Notes: a model not told the origin generated them from the letters alone. Numbered from the stretch's first letter, positions 15,424 to 24,534 are shown. The stretch: 64,000 bases of DNA from Haloarchaeobius sp. FL176 (GCF_024609245.1 NZ_JANJYH010000001.1:310001-374000), one strand, 5' to 3'. A program made the numbers and translations.

Positions 15424-18111
15424 ATGGCCGAAGAGCACCCGGTCAGTATCGTCTGGGTCGCCGCCGAAGACAGCTCTCGACAACCTAGAGAGACAGTTCT
15501 CGACGGTATCGACGCTGTTCTCTCACCCGGAGAGGCGACGGACCACGCGGCTGCGCTCGAGAGGCCCGGTGAAACCTGTTTCGTCGCCGTGGGCGTCTCC
15601 GGATTAGTCTGGTTCAGGCAGTGTGCCGATGTGGTCTCGGACCCGCCGCCGGCGCTCCTCGTGGTCGACGATGCGAGCCTGGCCGAGGCGGCCGTGTCGG
15701 GCCCCGTCGACGAGGTCATCTGGCAGGACGCGGTGGCGGATCCGGAGCGCTTTGCGCTGCGTGTCGAACGGGCGGTCGAGAGCTGGTCCGATAGCAGGCA
15801 TCCGAGCGCCCCCGGCTTCGACCCCCTCGTCGAGCACACCCGCGACATCGTCATGATAGTTGGGCGCGACGGCCACCTGCGACGCTGGAACTCCGTGGTC
15901 GAGACAGTCCTCGGCAAGACGGGCTCGGAGCTCGACGACCTCGAGGTGCGGTCGCTGTTCGACGACGCGGACGTCCCTCGGCTCGACGACCACCTCGCGG
16001 CGGTCACGGGAGGCGAGACGCGGACGATCCAGCTCGACGTACGCACGGCCGGCGGCGAACTCCGCCCCTTCGAGTTCGAGACGAGCCCCTTCGTGGTCAG
16101 CGGGACGACAGTCGGCGTCTGTGCCATCGGCCGGGACGTGACGGAGCGCGAGGCCAGGGCGGAACAGCTTCGTCGGACGGAGCGTCGGTTCGAGGCGGTG
16201 TTCGCCGACCCGATGTCCTTCCTCGGCATCCTCGACACCGACGGTAAACTCCTCGACGCGAACGAACGGGCGTGCGAGTTCGCGGGTATCACGGAGGCAG
16301 AGGCCACCGGTCGGCAGTTCTGGACGCTGCCCTGGTGGTCGCACTCCGACACCGAACGCGACCGGGTCCGGGCCGCCATCGCCCGCGCGGCCGACGGCGA
16401 GTTCGTCCGGTTCAAGACGACGAACATCGGAGCCGACGGCGAGGTTGTCCACGTCGACATATCGTTGCGCCCGGTGGTTCGCGACGACGGGACCGTCGGC
16501 TCCATCGTCGTCGAGGGGATCGACATCAGCGACGAGGTGACGGCGAACCGGGAGCGAGAACTGCTGCTCGATGCGATCCAGTCCGCTGCCCAGTCTCCCG
16601 ACCTCGGGGCCTCGCTGACCGCGACCCTGCGGACGGTCGTCGAGAACACGAACGCCGCCTACGGCGAGGCGTGGATTCCGGACGGCGACGAACTGCGGTT
16701 CCAGAACGCGTGGTGGACCGGGGATTCTGCCCTCGAGTCGTTCGGCCGGCAGCGAAGCGGGTTCCAGCTCTCCCGGGGCGAGGGGCTACCGGGACGCGTC
16801 TGGGAGACGGGTGCGCCGGAGTGGATAGCGGACCTCGAAGCCGGCAGCGAGGCCCGGCTCCCGTGGCTCGGCGAGGTCGACCACTTCGGGCTGCAGACCG
16901 CGGTCGCGGTGCCGGTGCTCGGGACCGGCGGGAGCGTCCTGACCGTGCTCATGTTGCTGACGGACGAGAGCGGGGGTCGCGACGACCGCTTCCTCGAACT
17001 GCTCGAGACCATCACAGCGCACCTCGGTGCCATCCTCCAGCGGAAGCTGACCGAGGCCGAGCTGGCCGCCGAACGGGAGCGCCAGCAGCGCCTCCTCGAG
17101 ACCAGCCCGGTCGGCATCCTCGTCGTCGGCAGCGACGGCTCCGTCGAACAGGAGAACCAGCGCGCCCGCGACATCCTCGGCGTCGACGACGACCGGTCGG
17201 TCGCGGACGCTTACGAGCATGAACCGTGGCGGGTGACTCCGACAGGTACGGATACCCCAACGCTCGGGGAGAGCTGGTTCCAGAAGGTTTCGGAGAGCGG
17301 TACGGCGATACGCAACGAGGTGTACGTCGTCGACCGGGCCGACGGCGAGCGGCTCTGGCTGCTCGTCAACGCCGCGGCCGTGGGCGACGACGAGAAGGAG
17401 ATCATCATCTCCTTCTCCGACATCACCGAACAGAAGCGACACGAGCAGGCGCTCCAGAACCAGGCCGAACGGGTGAGCGTCCTCAACCGCGTGCTCCGAC
17501 ACGACCTTCGGACGCATCTGACCGTCGTCGGCGGGCTCCTCGACCGCATCGCCGAGCAGGCCGACGTGCCGGCGGCCCCAGTCGAAGCCATCCGCCAGTC
17601 GCTCGAGGACATAGAAGAGCTGAGCCAGCGCGCCAGACGCATCGAGACCGCGTTCGAGTCCGACGCCCGGAGCACCTTCGACCTCTCGGCGCTGGTCGAC
17701 CGCGCCGCGGCCGACCTCGTCGAGACTCACCCGAACGCGCGGGTGCGGGTCACCGAACAGAGTCCACCACCCGTCCTCGCACACGAACATCTCCGGCTCG
17801 TCCTCGACAACCTGCTCGAGAACGCCGTCGTCCACCACGACGACGATCAACCGACGGTAGAGGTGTCTATCGCACGCCACGACGAGGGGACCGTCCGGCT
17901 CGTCGTCGCGGACGACGGCCCCGGAATCCCGGAGTCGGAGATCGAACTCCGCGAGTCGGGGCTCGAGACCGCACTGGAGCACTCCGACGGACTCGGACTG
18001 TGGATCGTCCGCTGGCTCGTCTCGAAGTCGGACGGCGACCTCAGACTCGAGCAGACGGCGGCCGGTTCGCGGGCCGTCGTGTTACTTCCGGTCGCGCCCG
18101 GAGCAGGATAA
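15424..18111 (+). CDS. Multi-PAS/GAF sensor histidine kinase
   Basis: 895 residues. Order: a receiver-like but degenerate N-terminal domain (1-115) without a clear phospho-acceptor Asp; PAS 1 (about 120-245); PAS 2 (about 250-380, ending in GIDISDEV); GAF (about 385-540); PAS 3 (about 550-680, ending ISFSDITEQK); then the kinase core. The phospho-acceptor is His693 in LRHDLRTHL, the N box is DNLLENAVVHH, G1 is DDGPGIP and G2 DGLGLWIVRWLVS, so the kinase looks active. No transmembrane segment, so it senses cytosolic or diffusible signals. No response regulator is adjacent, as is common for haloarchaeal kinases. Gene order gives no clue to its target. Confidence 0.9.
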   Translation: MAEEHPVSIVWVAAEDSSRQPRETVLDGIDAVLSPGEATDHAAALERPGETCFVAVGVSGLVWFRQCADVVSDPPPALLVVDDASLAEAAVSGPVDEVIWQDAVADPERFALRVERAVESWSDSRHPSAPGFDPLVEHTRDIVMIVGRDGHLRRWNSVVETVLGKTGSELDDLEVRSLFDDADVPRLDDHLAAVTGGETRTIQLDVRTAGGELRPFEFETSPFVVSGTTVGVCAIGRDVTEREARAEQLRRTERRFEAVFADPMSFLGILDTDGKLLDANERACEFAGITEAEATGRQFWTLPWWSHSDTERDRVRAAIARAADGEFVRFKTTNIGADGEVVHVDISLRPVVRDDGTVGSIVVEGIDISDEVTANRERELLLDAIQSAAQSPDLGASLTATLRTVVENTNAAYGEAWIPDGDELRFQNAWWTGDSALESFGRQRSGFQLSRGEGLPGRVWETGAPEWIADLEAGSEARLPWLGEVDHFGLQTAVAVPVLGTGGSVLTVLMLLTDESGGRDDRFLELLETITAHLGAILQRKLTEAELAAERERQQRLLETSPVGILVVGSDGSVEQENQRARDILGVDDDRSVADAYEHEPWRVTPTGTDTPTLGESWFQKVSESGTAIRNEVYVVDRADGERLWLLVNAAAVGDDEKEIIISFSDITEQKRHEQALQNQAERVSVLNRVLRHDLRTHLTVVGGLLDRIAEQADVPAAPVEAIRQSLEDIEELSQRARRIETAFESDARSTFDLSALVDRAAADLVETHPNARVRVTEQSPPPVLAHEHLRLVLDNLLENAVVHHDDDQPTVEVSIARHDEGTVRLVVADDGPGIPESEIELRESGLETALEHSDGLGLWIVRWLVSKSDGDLRLEQTAAGSRAVVLLPVAPGAG

Positions 18112-18128
18112 CACCGAGGCAGCGGACA

Positions 18129-18656
18129 CTACTGCGCTCTCGTCGCGAACTTCTCGCGGACCTTCTCGATCTTCGGGTCGGCGTGGAACGTACAGTAGCG
18201 GTCGTTCGGGTTCTTGTCGTAGTAGTTCTGGTGGGCCTCCTCTGCCTCGTAGAAGGTCTCGAGGTCGACGACCTCGGTCACGACGTCGTCGTCGTACTCG
18301 CTGTCGAGTTCGTCGACGAACGCCGCGGCGAACTCGCGCTGCTCGTCGTCGTGGGCGAGGATGATGGAGCGGTACTGCGTCCCGACGTCCGGCCCCTGTC
18401 GGTTGAGCTGGGTCGGGTCGTGGACCGTGAAGAACACCTTGAGCACGTCCTCGAAGCCCAGCACGTCGGTATCGTACTCGATCAGGACGACCTCCGCGTG
18501 GCCCGTCTCCCCCGAGCAGACCTGCTTGTACGTCGGGTCCGAGACGTGGCCACCCGCGTAGCCGGAGGTGACGGACTCCACACCCTCGAGTTCCTCGAAC
18601 GCCGCCTCGATGCACCAGAAGCAGCCGCCGCCGAGCGTCGCTCGTGCTGTCGTCAT
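18129..18656 (-). CDS. msrA: Peptide-methionine (S)-S-oxide reductase MsrA
   Basis: 175 residues. The catalytic motif is GGGCFWCIEAAF with nucleophile Cys12, close to the N-terminus as in all MsrA proteins; the GYAGG and YKQVCSGETGHAEVV segments and the Glu/Tyr of the active site follow. It reduces the S-epimer of methionine sulfoxide in proteins and repairs oxidative damage. The ATG at 18656 gives a normal-length MsrA; longer in-frame extension upstream is unlike the family. Convergent with the histidine kinase gene, 17 bp apart. Confidence 0.95.
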   Translation of the reverse strand: MTTARATLGGGCFWCIEAAFEELEGVESVTSGYAGGHVSDPTYKQVCSGETGHAEVVLIEYDTDVLGFEDVLKVFFTVHDPTQLNRQGPDVGTQYRSIILAHDDEQREFAAAFVDELDSEYDDDVVTEVVDLETFYEAEEAHQNYYDKNPNDRYCTFHADPKIEKVREKFATRAQ

Positions 18657-18833
18657 GCATCCACGTAGGGTCGGCACCGGCAAAACCCCGTCGGAACCCT
18701 CAGTCCTCGGTGACTTCGAACGCGATTCCCGAGCAGCGCCAGTCGTAGCCGACGACGTGGCGGTCCGGCCCCATCGCACAGGAGCTCGTTATGATGCAAC
18801 CACCAGAAACACCGCAACCTGCCTCCTGGTTTC

Positions 18834-19895
18834 TCACGACATCGCGTCGCGGTCGAGCGGGTCCTCGATGTCGCCCATGACCGTCTCCAGCGCGTCCGTC
18901 GCGGTGAGTAGCCCCTGGACCTCACCCTCGGCCATGGCGAGGGCGAGCTCCTGGCCCTCGGCCTGGAACTGGTCGATGACGCCGCTGACGCTCGTGTCCA
19001 CCGCGACGGTCATCGGCGGCGCGGCGACGTCCGCCAGATCCAGCTCCCCGGCCCGGATCTCGTCCAGATGCTCGAGCAGGGACGGCACGTAGACGACGCC
19101 ACGGTAGTCGTCGAGGTCGCTACCGACGAGCGGATAGCGCGTGTGCGGCGAGTCGTACACCTTCTCGATGTTCTCCTCGATTGGGTCCGCCGTCGAGAGG
19201 ACGACCGCGTCGTCGATGTCGACCATGACGTCACCGACCATGATCTCGTCGACGGTCAGTGCGTTGATGACCTCCTCGTGGCGCTCCTCGGAGAGGTCTC
19301 CCTGTTCGAGCAGGAAGTTCAGCCGGTTCCGCAGCTGTGCACGGTTCTCGATGACGTCTTCTTCGGCCTCGAGCCACGCGCCGGTCATCTCGACACCGAA
19401 CAGCTTCAGCGTCGCCTTCGCCACAGTGTCACCGACGCTGATGATCGGGGAGATGACCCAGGCGAACCAGTAGAGCGGGCGAGCCCCCCACTTGCAGACG
19501 AACTTCGTGCGCTCGACACCCAGGTATGTCGGCGTCTGCTCCCCGTGGGTCAGGTGGACGAGGTTGATGATGAGGAAGGCGAGCAGCCCACCTGCCCCGA
19601 GGGAAGCCAGCGCGGTGTTGTGGAAGTACGGCTCGAAGATGGCCCCGAGCGCGGGTTCGGCGACGATACCGACCGCGATGCTCGAGCCCGTGATGCCGAC
19701 CTGACAGCTCGTCAGGTAGATCTCGAGGTCGTCCGTCATCTCCCAGGCACGTCGGAGCGCCGGCGTGTCGAACTCCGACTCGGAGTACTGTCTGACCCGT
19801 GTCAGTGCGAACTCGATCGCGACGAAGAACCCGTTCGCCAGGATGAGGGCGAGACCAGCGAGTAGCCGGATGGCTATCTCAAGCGAGTTCATCAC
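18834..19895 (-). CDS. CNNM-domain / CBS-pair membrane protein (hemolysin C-like)
   Basis: 353 residues. The N-terminal CNNM/DUF21 domain (about 1-195) has four hydrophobic segments, including LLAGLALILANGFFVAIEFA and the SCQVGITGSSIAVG and HLTHGEQTPTYLGVER signatures. A CBS pair follows (about 210-345; VDEIMVGDVMVDID, YDSPHTRYPLVG, YRGVVYVPSL). The C-terminal CorC_HlyC domain of bacterial homologs is absent. CNNM/CorC proteins export magnesium with sodium, and CBS pairs sense nucleotides, so a Mg or related ion exporter is likely. A second Met directly after the first leaves a one-codon ambiguity in the start. Confidence 0.87.
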   Translation of the reverse strand: MMNSLEIAIRLLAGLALILANGFFVAIEFALTRVRQYSESEFDTPALRRAWEMTDDLEIYLTSCQVGITGSSIAVGIVAEPALGAIFEPYFHNTALASLGAGGLLAFLIINLVHLTHGEQTPTYLGVERTKFVCKWGARPLYWFAWVISPIISVGDTVAKATLKLFGVEMTGAWLEAEEDVIENRAQLRNRLNFLLEQGDLSEERHEEVINALTVDEIMVGDVMVDIDDAVVLSTADPIEENIEKVYDSPHTRYPLVGSDLDDYRGVVYVPSLLEHLDEIRAGELDLADVAAPPMTVAVDTSVSGVIDQFQAEGQELALAMAEGEVQGLLTATDALETVMGDIEDPLDRDAMS

Positions 19896-20199
19896 GTGGC
19901 CGGCTTCCGTCCAGTCCGGGAAAAATGACCGGGGTTACTGCCTTGGGTCGACGCTCCTTGCGTCGGGGAATCGGTGTCCTTTTGCGAGCGACACCGATAG
20001 TCAGAGCCACCGATTCCCGCTCTCGGGCACCGTTCCGGGTCACTTTTCTTCTATCTTTCTTACTGGTGCTGCCAAGTATCCCAACGCCGATACACCCGAT
20101 CCGACCGAATCCTTTCCGCGTGAAAGACACCGAAACCGAACCGGCCAAATCGATTCAGGAAACAAAACACTCATTTTCTCTGGATACGTTTGTAATACT
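19896..20199. other. Intergenic region with two alternative hairpins
   Basis: 304 bp between divergent genes. It contains CGACGC/GCGTCG (19949-19954/19960-19965), ATCGGTGTC/GACACCGAT (19970-19978/19990-19998) and GGGAATCGGT/ACCGATTCCC (19966-19975/20009-20018). The last two are mutually exclusive because they share 19970-19975. A pyrimidine tract rich in T follows at about 20042-20061. On the minus side ATTTTTCCC near 19920 may be the CNNM gene promoter. The arrangement could be an attenuator, a terminator or a pair of operators. Confidence 0.45.
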
Positions 20200-20499
20200 A
20201 TGTACGACCTCACAGGGTTCCAGCGGGACCTGTTGTACGTAATTGCGGGGCTCGACGACCCCCACGGACTCGCGATCAAGGATGAGCTCGAAGACTACTA
20301 CGAATCCGAGATTCACCACGGTCGACTCTATCCGAACCTCGACACGCTCGTCGACAAGGGCCTCGTCGAGAAGGGAGAGCTGGACCGGCGGACGAACTTC
20401 TACACACTGACCCGGCGCGGTCGCCGCGAGATCGACGCCAGACAGGAGTGGGAAGCGCAGTACGTCGACCAGATGGAGACCGCAGAAGCGTCTTCGTAA
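20200..20499 (+). CDS. PadR-family winged-helix regulator
   Basis: 99 residues starting at MYDLTGFQRDLLYVIAGL; the frame is open upstream but the family starts here. The winged helix covers most of the protein: YVIAGLDDPHGLAIKDELEDYY, then HHGRLYPNLDTLVDKGLVEKG, with wing FYTLTRRGRREID. This is the very common short haloarchaeal PadR type, which regulates neighbouring or distant genes as a dimer. Nothing shows its ligand. The upstream region holds the alternative hairpins described separately. Confidence 0.88.
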   Translation: MYDLTGFQRDLLYVIAGLDDPHGLAIKDELEDYYESEIHHGRLYPNLDTLVDKGLVEKGELDRRTNFYTLTRRGRREIDARQEWEAQYVDQMETAEASS

Positions 20500-20570
20500 C
20501 GACCGCTAGGTCCCGCCACCGACGGGCAGCACACGAGGGAACAGGGACCACGGATTCACGGCACCCCGAT

Positions 20571-21311
20571 TCATTCTTTCGACGCGACGACCGACAGCGG
20601 CAGCGACGGTCGGCGGTCGAGCAGCCGCCGAAGCCCGCCACGGAGCCCGTCGCCCAGCGCCTCGTCGGTCCCGTCGTCGCTACGACGGACGAGCCGTCCG
20701 CGGACGATGGGTGCGACCGGCGGGACGCCGGCGTCGATACGCTCGAACGCGGCCGTCTCGAAGCGTTCGTCCGCCAGGAACCGTTCGTCCGTCGCCCGGT
20801 CGAGCTGGCAGCCCGCCGCCAGACGACCCCAGATCGGCTGGACCGTCGTCTGGAATCGAGCCTGCCAGCCGTCGGCGCGGACGTGCTCGAGGAACCGGAA
20901 CTCGCCGCCGGGCTTCAGGACGCGCGCCACCTCGTCGAGCGCCGCGTCGAACCCTGGGATGGTGCAGAACACGAGCGCGGCGACGACGACGTCGACGCTG
21001 TCGTCCGCGAGCGGGAGCGACTCCGCGCCGGTCGGGTAGATGGTGACCGAGAGCCCGGACTCGCGGGCGTGCTCGACCGCTCGCTTGCGCATGTGCGGGT
21101 CCGGTTCGACCCCGAGGACCGCGTCGGCATCGCTGGCGGTCAGGTACGGGAACATCGCACCGGTGCCGACGCCGATGTCCAGCACCGTCCCTTCGATGTC
21201 GGCCGCCAGCCACCGGCGGTGTGACTCGATGCGGCGCTCGAACGGGGCGACGACGGGGTCGTAGATGGCCGCGAACAACGGATGTCCCTCCGCCGGTGCG
21301 TCGTCGGTCAC
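20571..21311 (-). CDS. Class I SAM-dependent methyltransferase
   Basis: 246 residues. Motif I is VLDIGVGTGAMFPYL (about 43-57), the acidic residue after strand 2 is in GVEPDPHMRKRA, motif post-I and IV (SVDVVVAALVFCTIP) follow, and LKPGGEFRFLEHV completes the fold. The pattern FLEHVRA(D)GW and the C-terminal half recall METTL7-like or UbiE-like methyltransferases acting on small lipophilic acceptors. Overlaps the upstream DICT-domain gene by 4 bases (ATGA), so the two are co-translated. The acceptor is unknown. Confidence 0.85.
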   Translation of the reverse strand: MTDDAPAEGHPLFAAIYDPVVAPFERRIESHRRWLAADIEGTVLDIGVGTGAMFPYLTASDADAVLGVEPDPHMRKRAVEHARESGLSVTIYPTGAESLPLADDSVDVVVAALVFCTIPGFDAALDEVARVLKPGGEFRFLEHVRADGWQARFQTTVQPIWGRLAAGCQLDRATDERFLADERFETAAFERIDAGVPPVAPIVRGRLVRRSDDGTDEALGDGLRGGLRRLLDRRPSLPLSVVASKE

Positions 21312-22087
21312 TGGAAGTTGCCCGTAACGTACGCTTGGACGTCGTCGATACGGTCCGGGTCGAACGTCCAGAACCCCTTCCAGGGCCCCAGTCGGCCGTC
21401 CTCGCCCGAGAGCTGGTGGCAGACGAGTGCCGCCGACTCCGTCGGGTCGGTCGGGTGGGTGTAGACGACGAACCAGGCACGACGGAGGTCCTCGACGGAG
21501 GCGTCCGTGTAGGTCGTCGCGTCGATGTCGCTGGGGATGGCCTCGTCCGCGATGCCGTAGATGTTCACGTCGACACCGATCTCCCCAAGCGAGCGGTACA
21601 CCTCCTGGGTGCCGCGTTCGTCCTGCAGTCGCGAGAGGTACTGGAAGCTCGAATGTATCTCCCCGACGCCGTGTTCCCAGGCCAGTGCCTCGATGTACCG
21701 GGAGAGCTCGATGAGGAGGAACTTCTGTTTGCGGGTGTCGGGGTAGCCCTCGACGGTGAAGACGGTGTCCGCGAGTCCGAGGATTGCCTCCGGGGTGTCG
21801 ACGGCGTCCAGGTCGCGCGCGCCGGAGATGTAGGTGTCCGAGTTGACGAACAGGATGGCGTTCTGTAACGACTCCAGTGAAGAGCTGAACGCCGTGCCGT
21901 CGGTCCGGGAGACGACGACGGTGTCGCTGGGGACGGTGCCCTCGCCTCCGTCCTCGATGACGTGGACCGGTTGCTCGTCGAAAAGGTCGTCAAGCATCCC
22001 CTGGACGACATCCGATGTCTGCCTATCGACAACCGTCAGGGTCCGTGAACCCCCCTCGACGCGGTCGATAAGCTCCATGAGACCCAT
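21308..22087 (-). CDS. DICT sensory domain protein
   Basis: 259 residues. Starts MGLMELIDRVEGGSRTLTVV, characteristic of haloarchaeal DICT (diguanylate-cyclase and two-component) domains, which occur alone or attached to kinases. The central KaiC-like region has SLQNAILFVNSDTYISG and FLLIELSRYIEALAWEHG; the C-terminal part holds WFVVYTHPTDPTESAALVCHQ and LGPWKGFWTFDP, typical of the domain's end. No P-loop or kinase core, so it is a stand-alone sensor. The methyltransferase gene overlaps its stop by 4 bases, suggesting that the pair works together. Its signal is unknown. Confidence 0.75.
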   Translation of the reverse strand: MGLMELIDRVEGGSRTLTVVDRQTSDVVQGMLDDLFDEQPVHVIEDGGEGTVPSDTVVVSRTDGTAFSSSLESLQNAILFVNSDTYISGARDLDAVDTPEAILGLADTVFTVEGYPDTRKQKFLLIELSRYIEALAWEHGVGEIHSSFQYLSRLQDERGTQEVYRSLGEIGVDVNIYGIADEAIPSDIDATTYTDASVEDLRRAWFVVYTHPTDPTESAALVCHQLSGEDGRLGPWKGFWTFDPDRIDDVQAYVTGNFQ

Positions 22088-22246
22088 ACTAGCGGGAGTT
22101 CCCGGACGGCATTAAACGTTCTCGCCGGACGAAACCGCAAGCAGTAATTCGGCTCTACCGACAGCCGGTGGCGACCCCCGAGGTGGCCGCGAGCGAGTGT
22201 CTGCGGGGTGACTGGAGCCATAGTGTGTTAACGCGACTCAGGATAA

Positions 22247-22254
22247 TAATATAA
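22247..22254 (+). promoter_or_regulatory. TATA box of the UPF0058 gene
   Basis: TAATATAA centred 30 nt before the ATG at 22281, in a short AT-rich island; supports a leaderless or near-leaderless message. Confidence 0.6.
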
Positions 22255-22280
22255 CCCTCCAGCCGGTAGAACTGTTTGCT

Positions 22281-22520
22281 ATGAAGAAGCAGGAACTCAT
22301 CCACCTTCACGGACTGCTTGCGGAAGTATCCACACACTACGAGACAACGGCCGACGGCGACCTCAACCTAGACGAGTACGAGTCCCTTGGTATTCGACCA
22401 ACGAGCATCCACAAATCGAAGACTGACCACAAGGCGGCTGTTTTTGCACTCGCGAACGGCATCACCTCCGACATGAGTTCCGAGGAGTCCGAAGAGACGG
22501 TCGCCGTCTCCGCAGACTAA
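22281..22520 (+). CDS. UPF0058 family protein
   Basis: 79 residues, beginning MKKQELIHLHGLLAEV, with the conserved core LGIRPTSIHKSKTDHKAAVFAL. This small archaeal family (COG1698) is often annotated as metal-binding; the His residues at 8, 10, 19, 43 and 49 are candidates. The C-terminus is an acidic, Ser/Glu-rich tail. Function is unknown. It is a single-gene unit with a clear TATA box. Confidence 0.9.
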   Translation: MKKQELIHLHGLLAEVSTHYETTADGDLNLDEYESLGIRPTSIHKSKTDHKAAVFALANGITSDMSSEESEETVAVSAD

Positions 22521-22593
22521 ACGGTAGAACTCGTCCTGCACTGAACTAGAACCCGACAGCGACAGCTTCGTCTCGCTCGAATATCGTGGCTCG

Positions 22594-23055
22594 TTACTCG
22601 ATCAGGTCCTCGAACTCCGGCAGGACCTCGTCGTCCTCGTCGCTGCCGTCCTCGGCCTCGTGAACGTCGTCGTCTGCAGTCGGCGTGTCCTCCTCCGCTT
22701 CGGTCTCCTCGTCGTCGTCCTCCTCGATGACTTCGACTTCGAGGACCTCCAGCGGGATGTTCTCCAGCCGCATCCCGATCTCCTTGCGAGCGATCCGGGA
22801 CGCGTGCTCCTCGCGTTCGACGTTGAACACCGTCATCTCCAGTTCGAGGGCGACCAACGCCTCGTCGGCCGCGATGAACGCAGGTGGGAGCTCCTCGCCG
22901 GACGGCGACGTCCGGCTGCCCATGTTGATCTCGACGTAGTTGAGGTCCGGATTCAGCATCTCGCCAGTTTTCGAGATGGCGATACGAACGGCTTCGTCCG
23001 GTGTCCCTACGTCGTAAACCGGCACTGCAGCTTCGACGACAACTCTGCAGTTCAT
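22594..23055 (-). CDS. UPF0212 (DUF555) family protein
   Basis: 153 residues starting MNCRVVVEAAVPVYDV. The conserved family core covers about the first 112 residues (VRIAISKTGEMLNPDLNYVEIN, ALVALELEMTVFNVE, RIARKEIGMRLENIPLEV), and the last 40 residues are an Asp/Glu-rich haloarchaeal tail. Function unknown; found throughout methanogens and haloarchaea. The frame is open further upstream but the family starts at this Met. Convergent with the UPF0058 gene. Confidence 0.85.
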   Translation of the reverse strand: MNCRVVVEAAVPVYDVGTPDEAVRIAISKTGEMLNPDLNYVEINMGSRTSPSGEELPPAFIAADEALVALELEMTVFNVEREEHASRIARKEIGMRLENIPLEVLEVEVIEEDDDEETEAEEDTPTADDDVHEAEDGSDEDDEVLPEFEDLIE

Positions 23056-23190
23056 GCAGTAACATGGTTGCCCGCCGAACAGTATCAAGGTTGGCGTTCG
23101 TTCAGCCCGACAGGCGACGGCGACAGGAGCCTCCGGGACGACGACCCGGCTCCGTAACCCCCAAACCGACGCGGCCCGGAGGGTCGGTCG

Positions 23191-24117
23191 ATGGAGACAG
23201 GGTCTATCCCGCTGTCGTCGCTCCCCGGCGGCTTCGACGTACACGCGACGCTGGAGAGTGGCCAGTCGTACCTCTGGCGACGCGAGGACGGACGGATGTA
23301 CGAGGGCGACGAGGACGGCTCGCCGTGGTACTACATCGCGCTCGACCTCGACGAGCAAGACGCCGCGACCGTCCCGCTACCCGACGGCGAGCCACACGCC
23401 ATCCGGTTCCGCGTCGCGGCGGACAGCCTCGAGTGGGAAGCGACCTGCGACGCCCACGACGCGCTCGTCCACCTCCTCCGGCTCGACGACGACCTTGACG
23501 CCATCGTCGCGGATGCGCCCGACGAGGCGCTGATAGGCGAGGCGTACGACGCCTACCGCGGCCTCCGGCTCGTGCGCGACCCGCCCTTCGGCTGTACCGT
23601 CTCGTTCATCTGCTCGGCACAGATGCGCGTCGAACGCATCCACGAGATGGTGTCGACCCTCGCCCGGGAGTACGGCGAGCCGGTCACGCTCGACGGGCGC
23701 ACCTACCACGCCTTCCCCACGCCCGACCGGCTCGCGGCGGCGACGGAGGCCGAGCTACGCGACCTCGGCCTCGGCTACCGTGCGCCCTACGTCCAACGAA
23801 CCGCCGAGATGGTCGCCACGGGCGAGGCCCACCCCGCGTCGGCGGCCGGCTTGGCCTACGAGGACGCCCGGGAGTACCTCACGCGGTTCGTCGGCGTGGG
23901 CGAGAAGGTCGCCGACTGCGTCCTCCTGTTCTCGCTCGGCTACGACGAGGCCATCCCGCTCGATACGTGGATGCGTACCGTCGTGTCGGACTACTACCCC
24001 GACTGCGACCGTGGCAACTACACGGAGACGTCCCGGGCGCTCCGCGAGCGCTTCGGCGGTCGCTACGCCGGGTACGTACAGACGTACGTGTTCCATCTGC
24101 TGCGGACCCGGGAGTGA
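23191..24117 (+). CDS. ogg: 8-oxoguanine DNA glycosylase/AP lyase (OGG1 type)
   Basis: 308 residues. An N-terminal beta domain (about 1-110) with the conserved LESGQSYLWRREDG segment, then the helix-hairpin-helix glycosylase core. The HhH and catalytic residues are in FVGVGEKVADCVLLFSLG with Lys239 (Schiff-base lysine) and PLDTW with Asp258, aligned with Lys249 and Asp268 of human OGG1. It excises 8-oxoguanine opposite C and nicks the AP site. Length and two-domain layout are those of OGG1, not the small archaeal OGG2/AGOG enzymes. Acylphosphatase follows 55 bp later on the same strand. Confidence 0.92.
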   Translation: METGSIPLSSLPGGFDVHATLESGQSYLWRREDGRMYEGDEDGSPWYYIALDLDEQDAATVPLPDGEPHAIRFRVAADSLEWEATCDAHDALVHLLRLDDDLDAIVADAPDEALIGEAYDAYRGLRLVRDPPFGCTVSFICSAQMRVERIHEMVSTLAREYGEPVTLDGRTYHAFPTPDRLAAATEAELRDLGLGYRAPYVQRTAEMVATGEAHPASAAGLAYEDAREYLTRFVGVGEKVADCVLLFSLGYDEAIPLDTWMRTVVSDYYPDCDRGNYTETSRALRERFGGRYAGYVQTYVFHLLRTRE

Positions 24118-24172
24118 GTCGGCCGCGGCTCCGACACCCAGCCTTTTCCCGACCGACGCCGTCGGCCACCGT

Positions 24173-24454
24173 ATGAGCGAGGAACGAACCCGCGCACACG
24201 TCTTCGTCACCGGTCGCGTCCAGGGCGTCTACTACCGTGCGAACACCCGCGACACCGCCGACGAGCACGGCGTCGACGGCTGGGTTCGGAACCTCGACGA
24301 CGGTCGCGTCGAGGCCGTGTTCGAAGGGCCGGAAGATGCCGTCGCGGCGATGGTGGAGTGGTGTCACGAGGGCTCGCCGGCGGCGAACGTCGAGGACGTA
24401 GCGGTCGAGTACGAGGAACCCCGGGGCGAGGAGGGCTTCCGCATTCGACGGTGA
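24173..24454 (+). CDS. acyP: Acylphosphatase
   Basis: 93 residues, the family's normal length. Catalytic Arg22 is in GRVQGVYYRANTRD and Asn40 in GWVRNLDDGRVEAVFEGP, both signature motifs intact. It hydrolyses acyl phosphates such as carbamoyl phosphate and 1,3-bisphosphoglycerate. The ATG at 24173 gives the standard N-terminus. It lies between the OGG1 gene and nnr, all on the plus strand with gaps of 55 and 80 bp, so possibly one transcript. Confidence 0.95.
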   Translation: MSEERTRAHVFVTGRVQGVYYRANTRDTADEHGVDGWVRNLDDGRVEAVFEGPEDAVAAMVEWCHEGSPAANVEDVAVEYEEPRGEEGFRIRR

Positions 24455-24534
24455 GGCAGGCCCCTCTCTCGGGGAGCAACGCCAGCCCGTGCGAATGGCG
24501 CGGATTTACCACGGCTCCGTCCGAATCACAGGCC

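Noticed and set aside
15424-15770. A functional receiver domain at the N-terminus of the first histidine kinase
   Set aside because: The length fits, but the acidic pocket and the phospho-acceptor Asp cannot be located with confidence.
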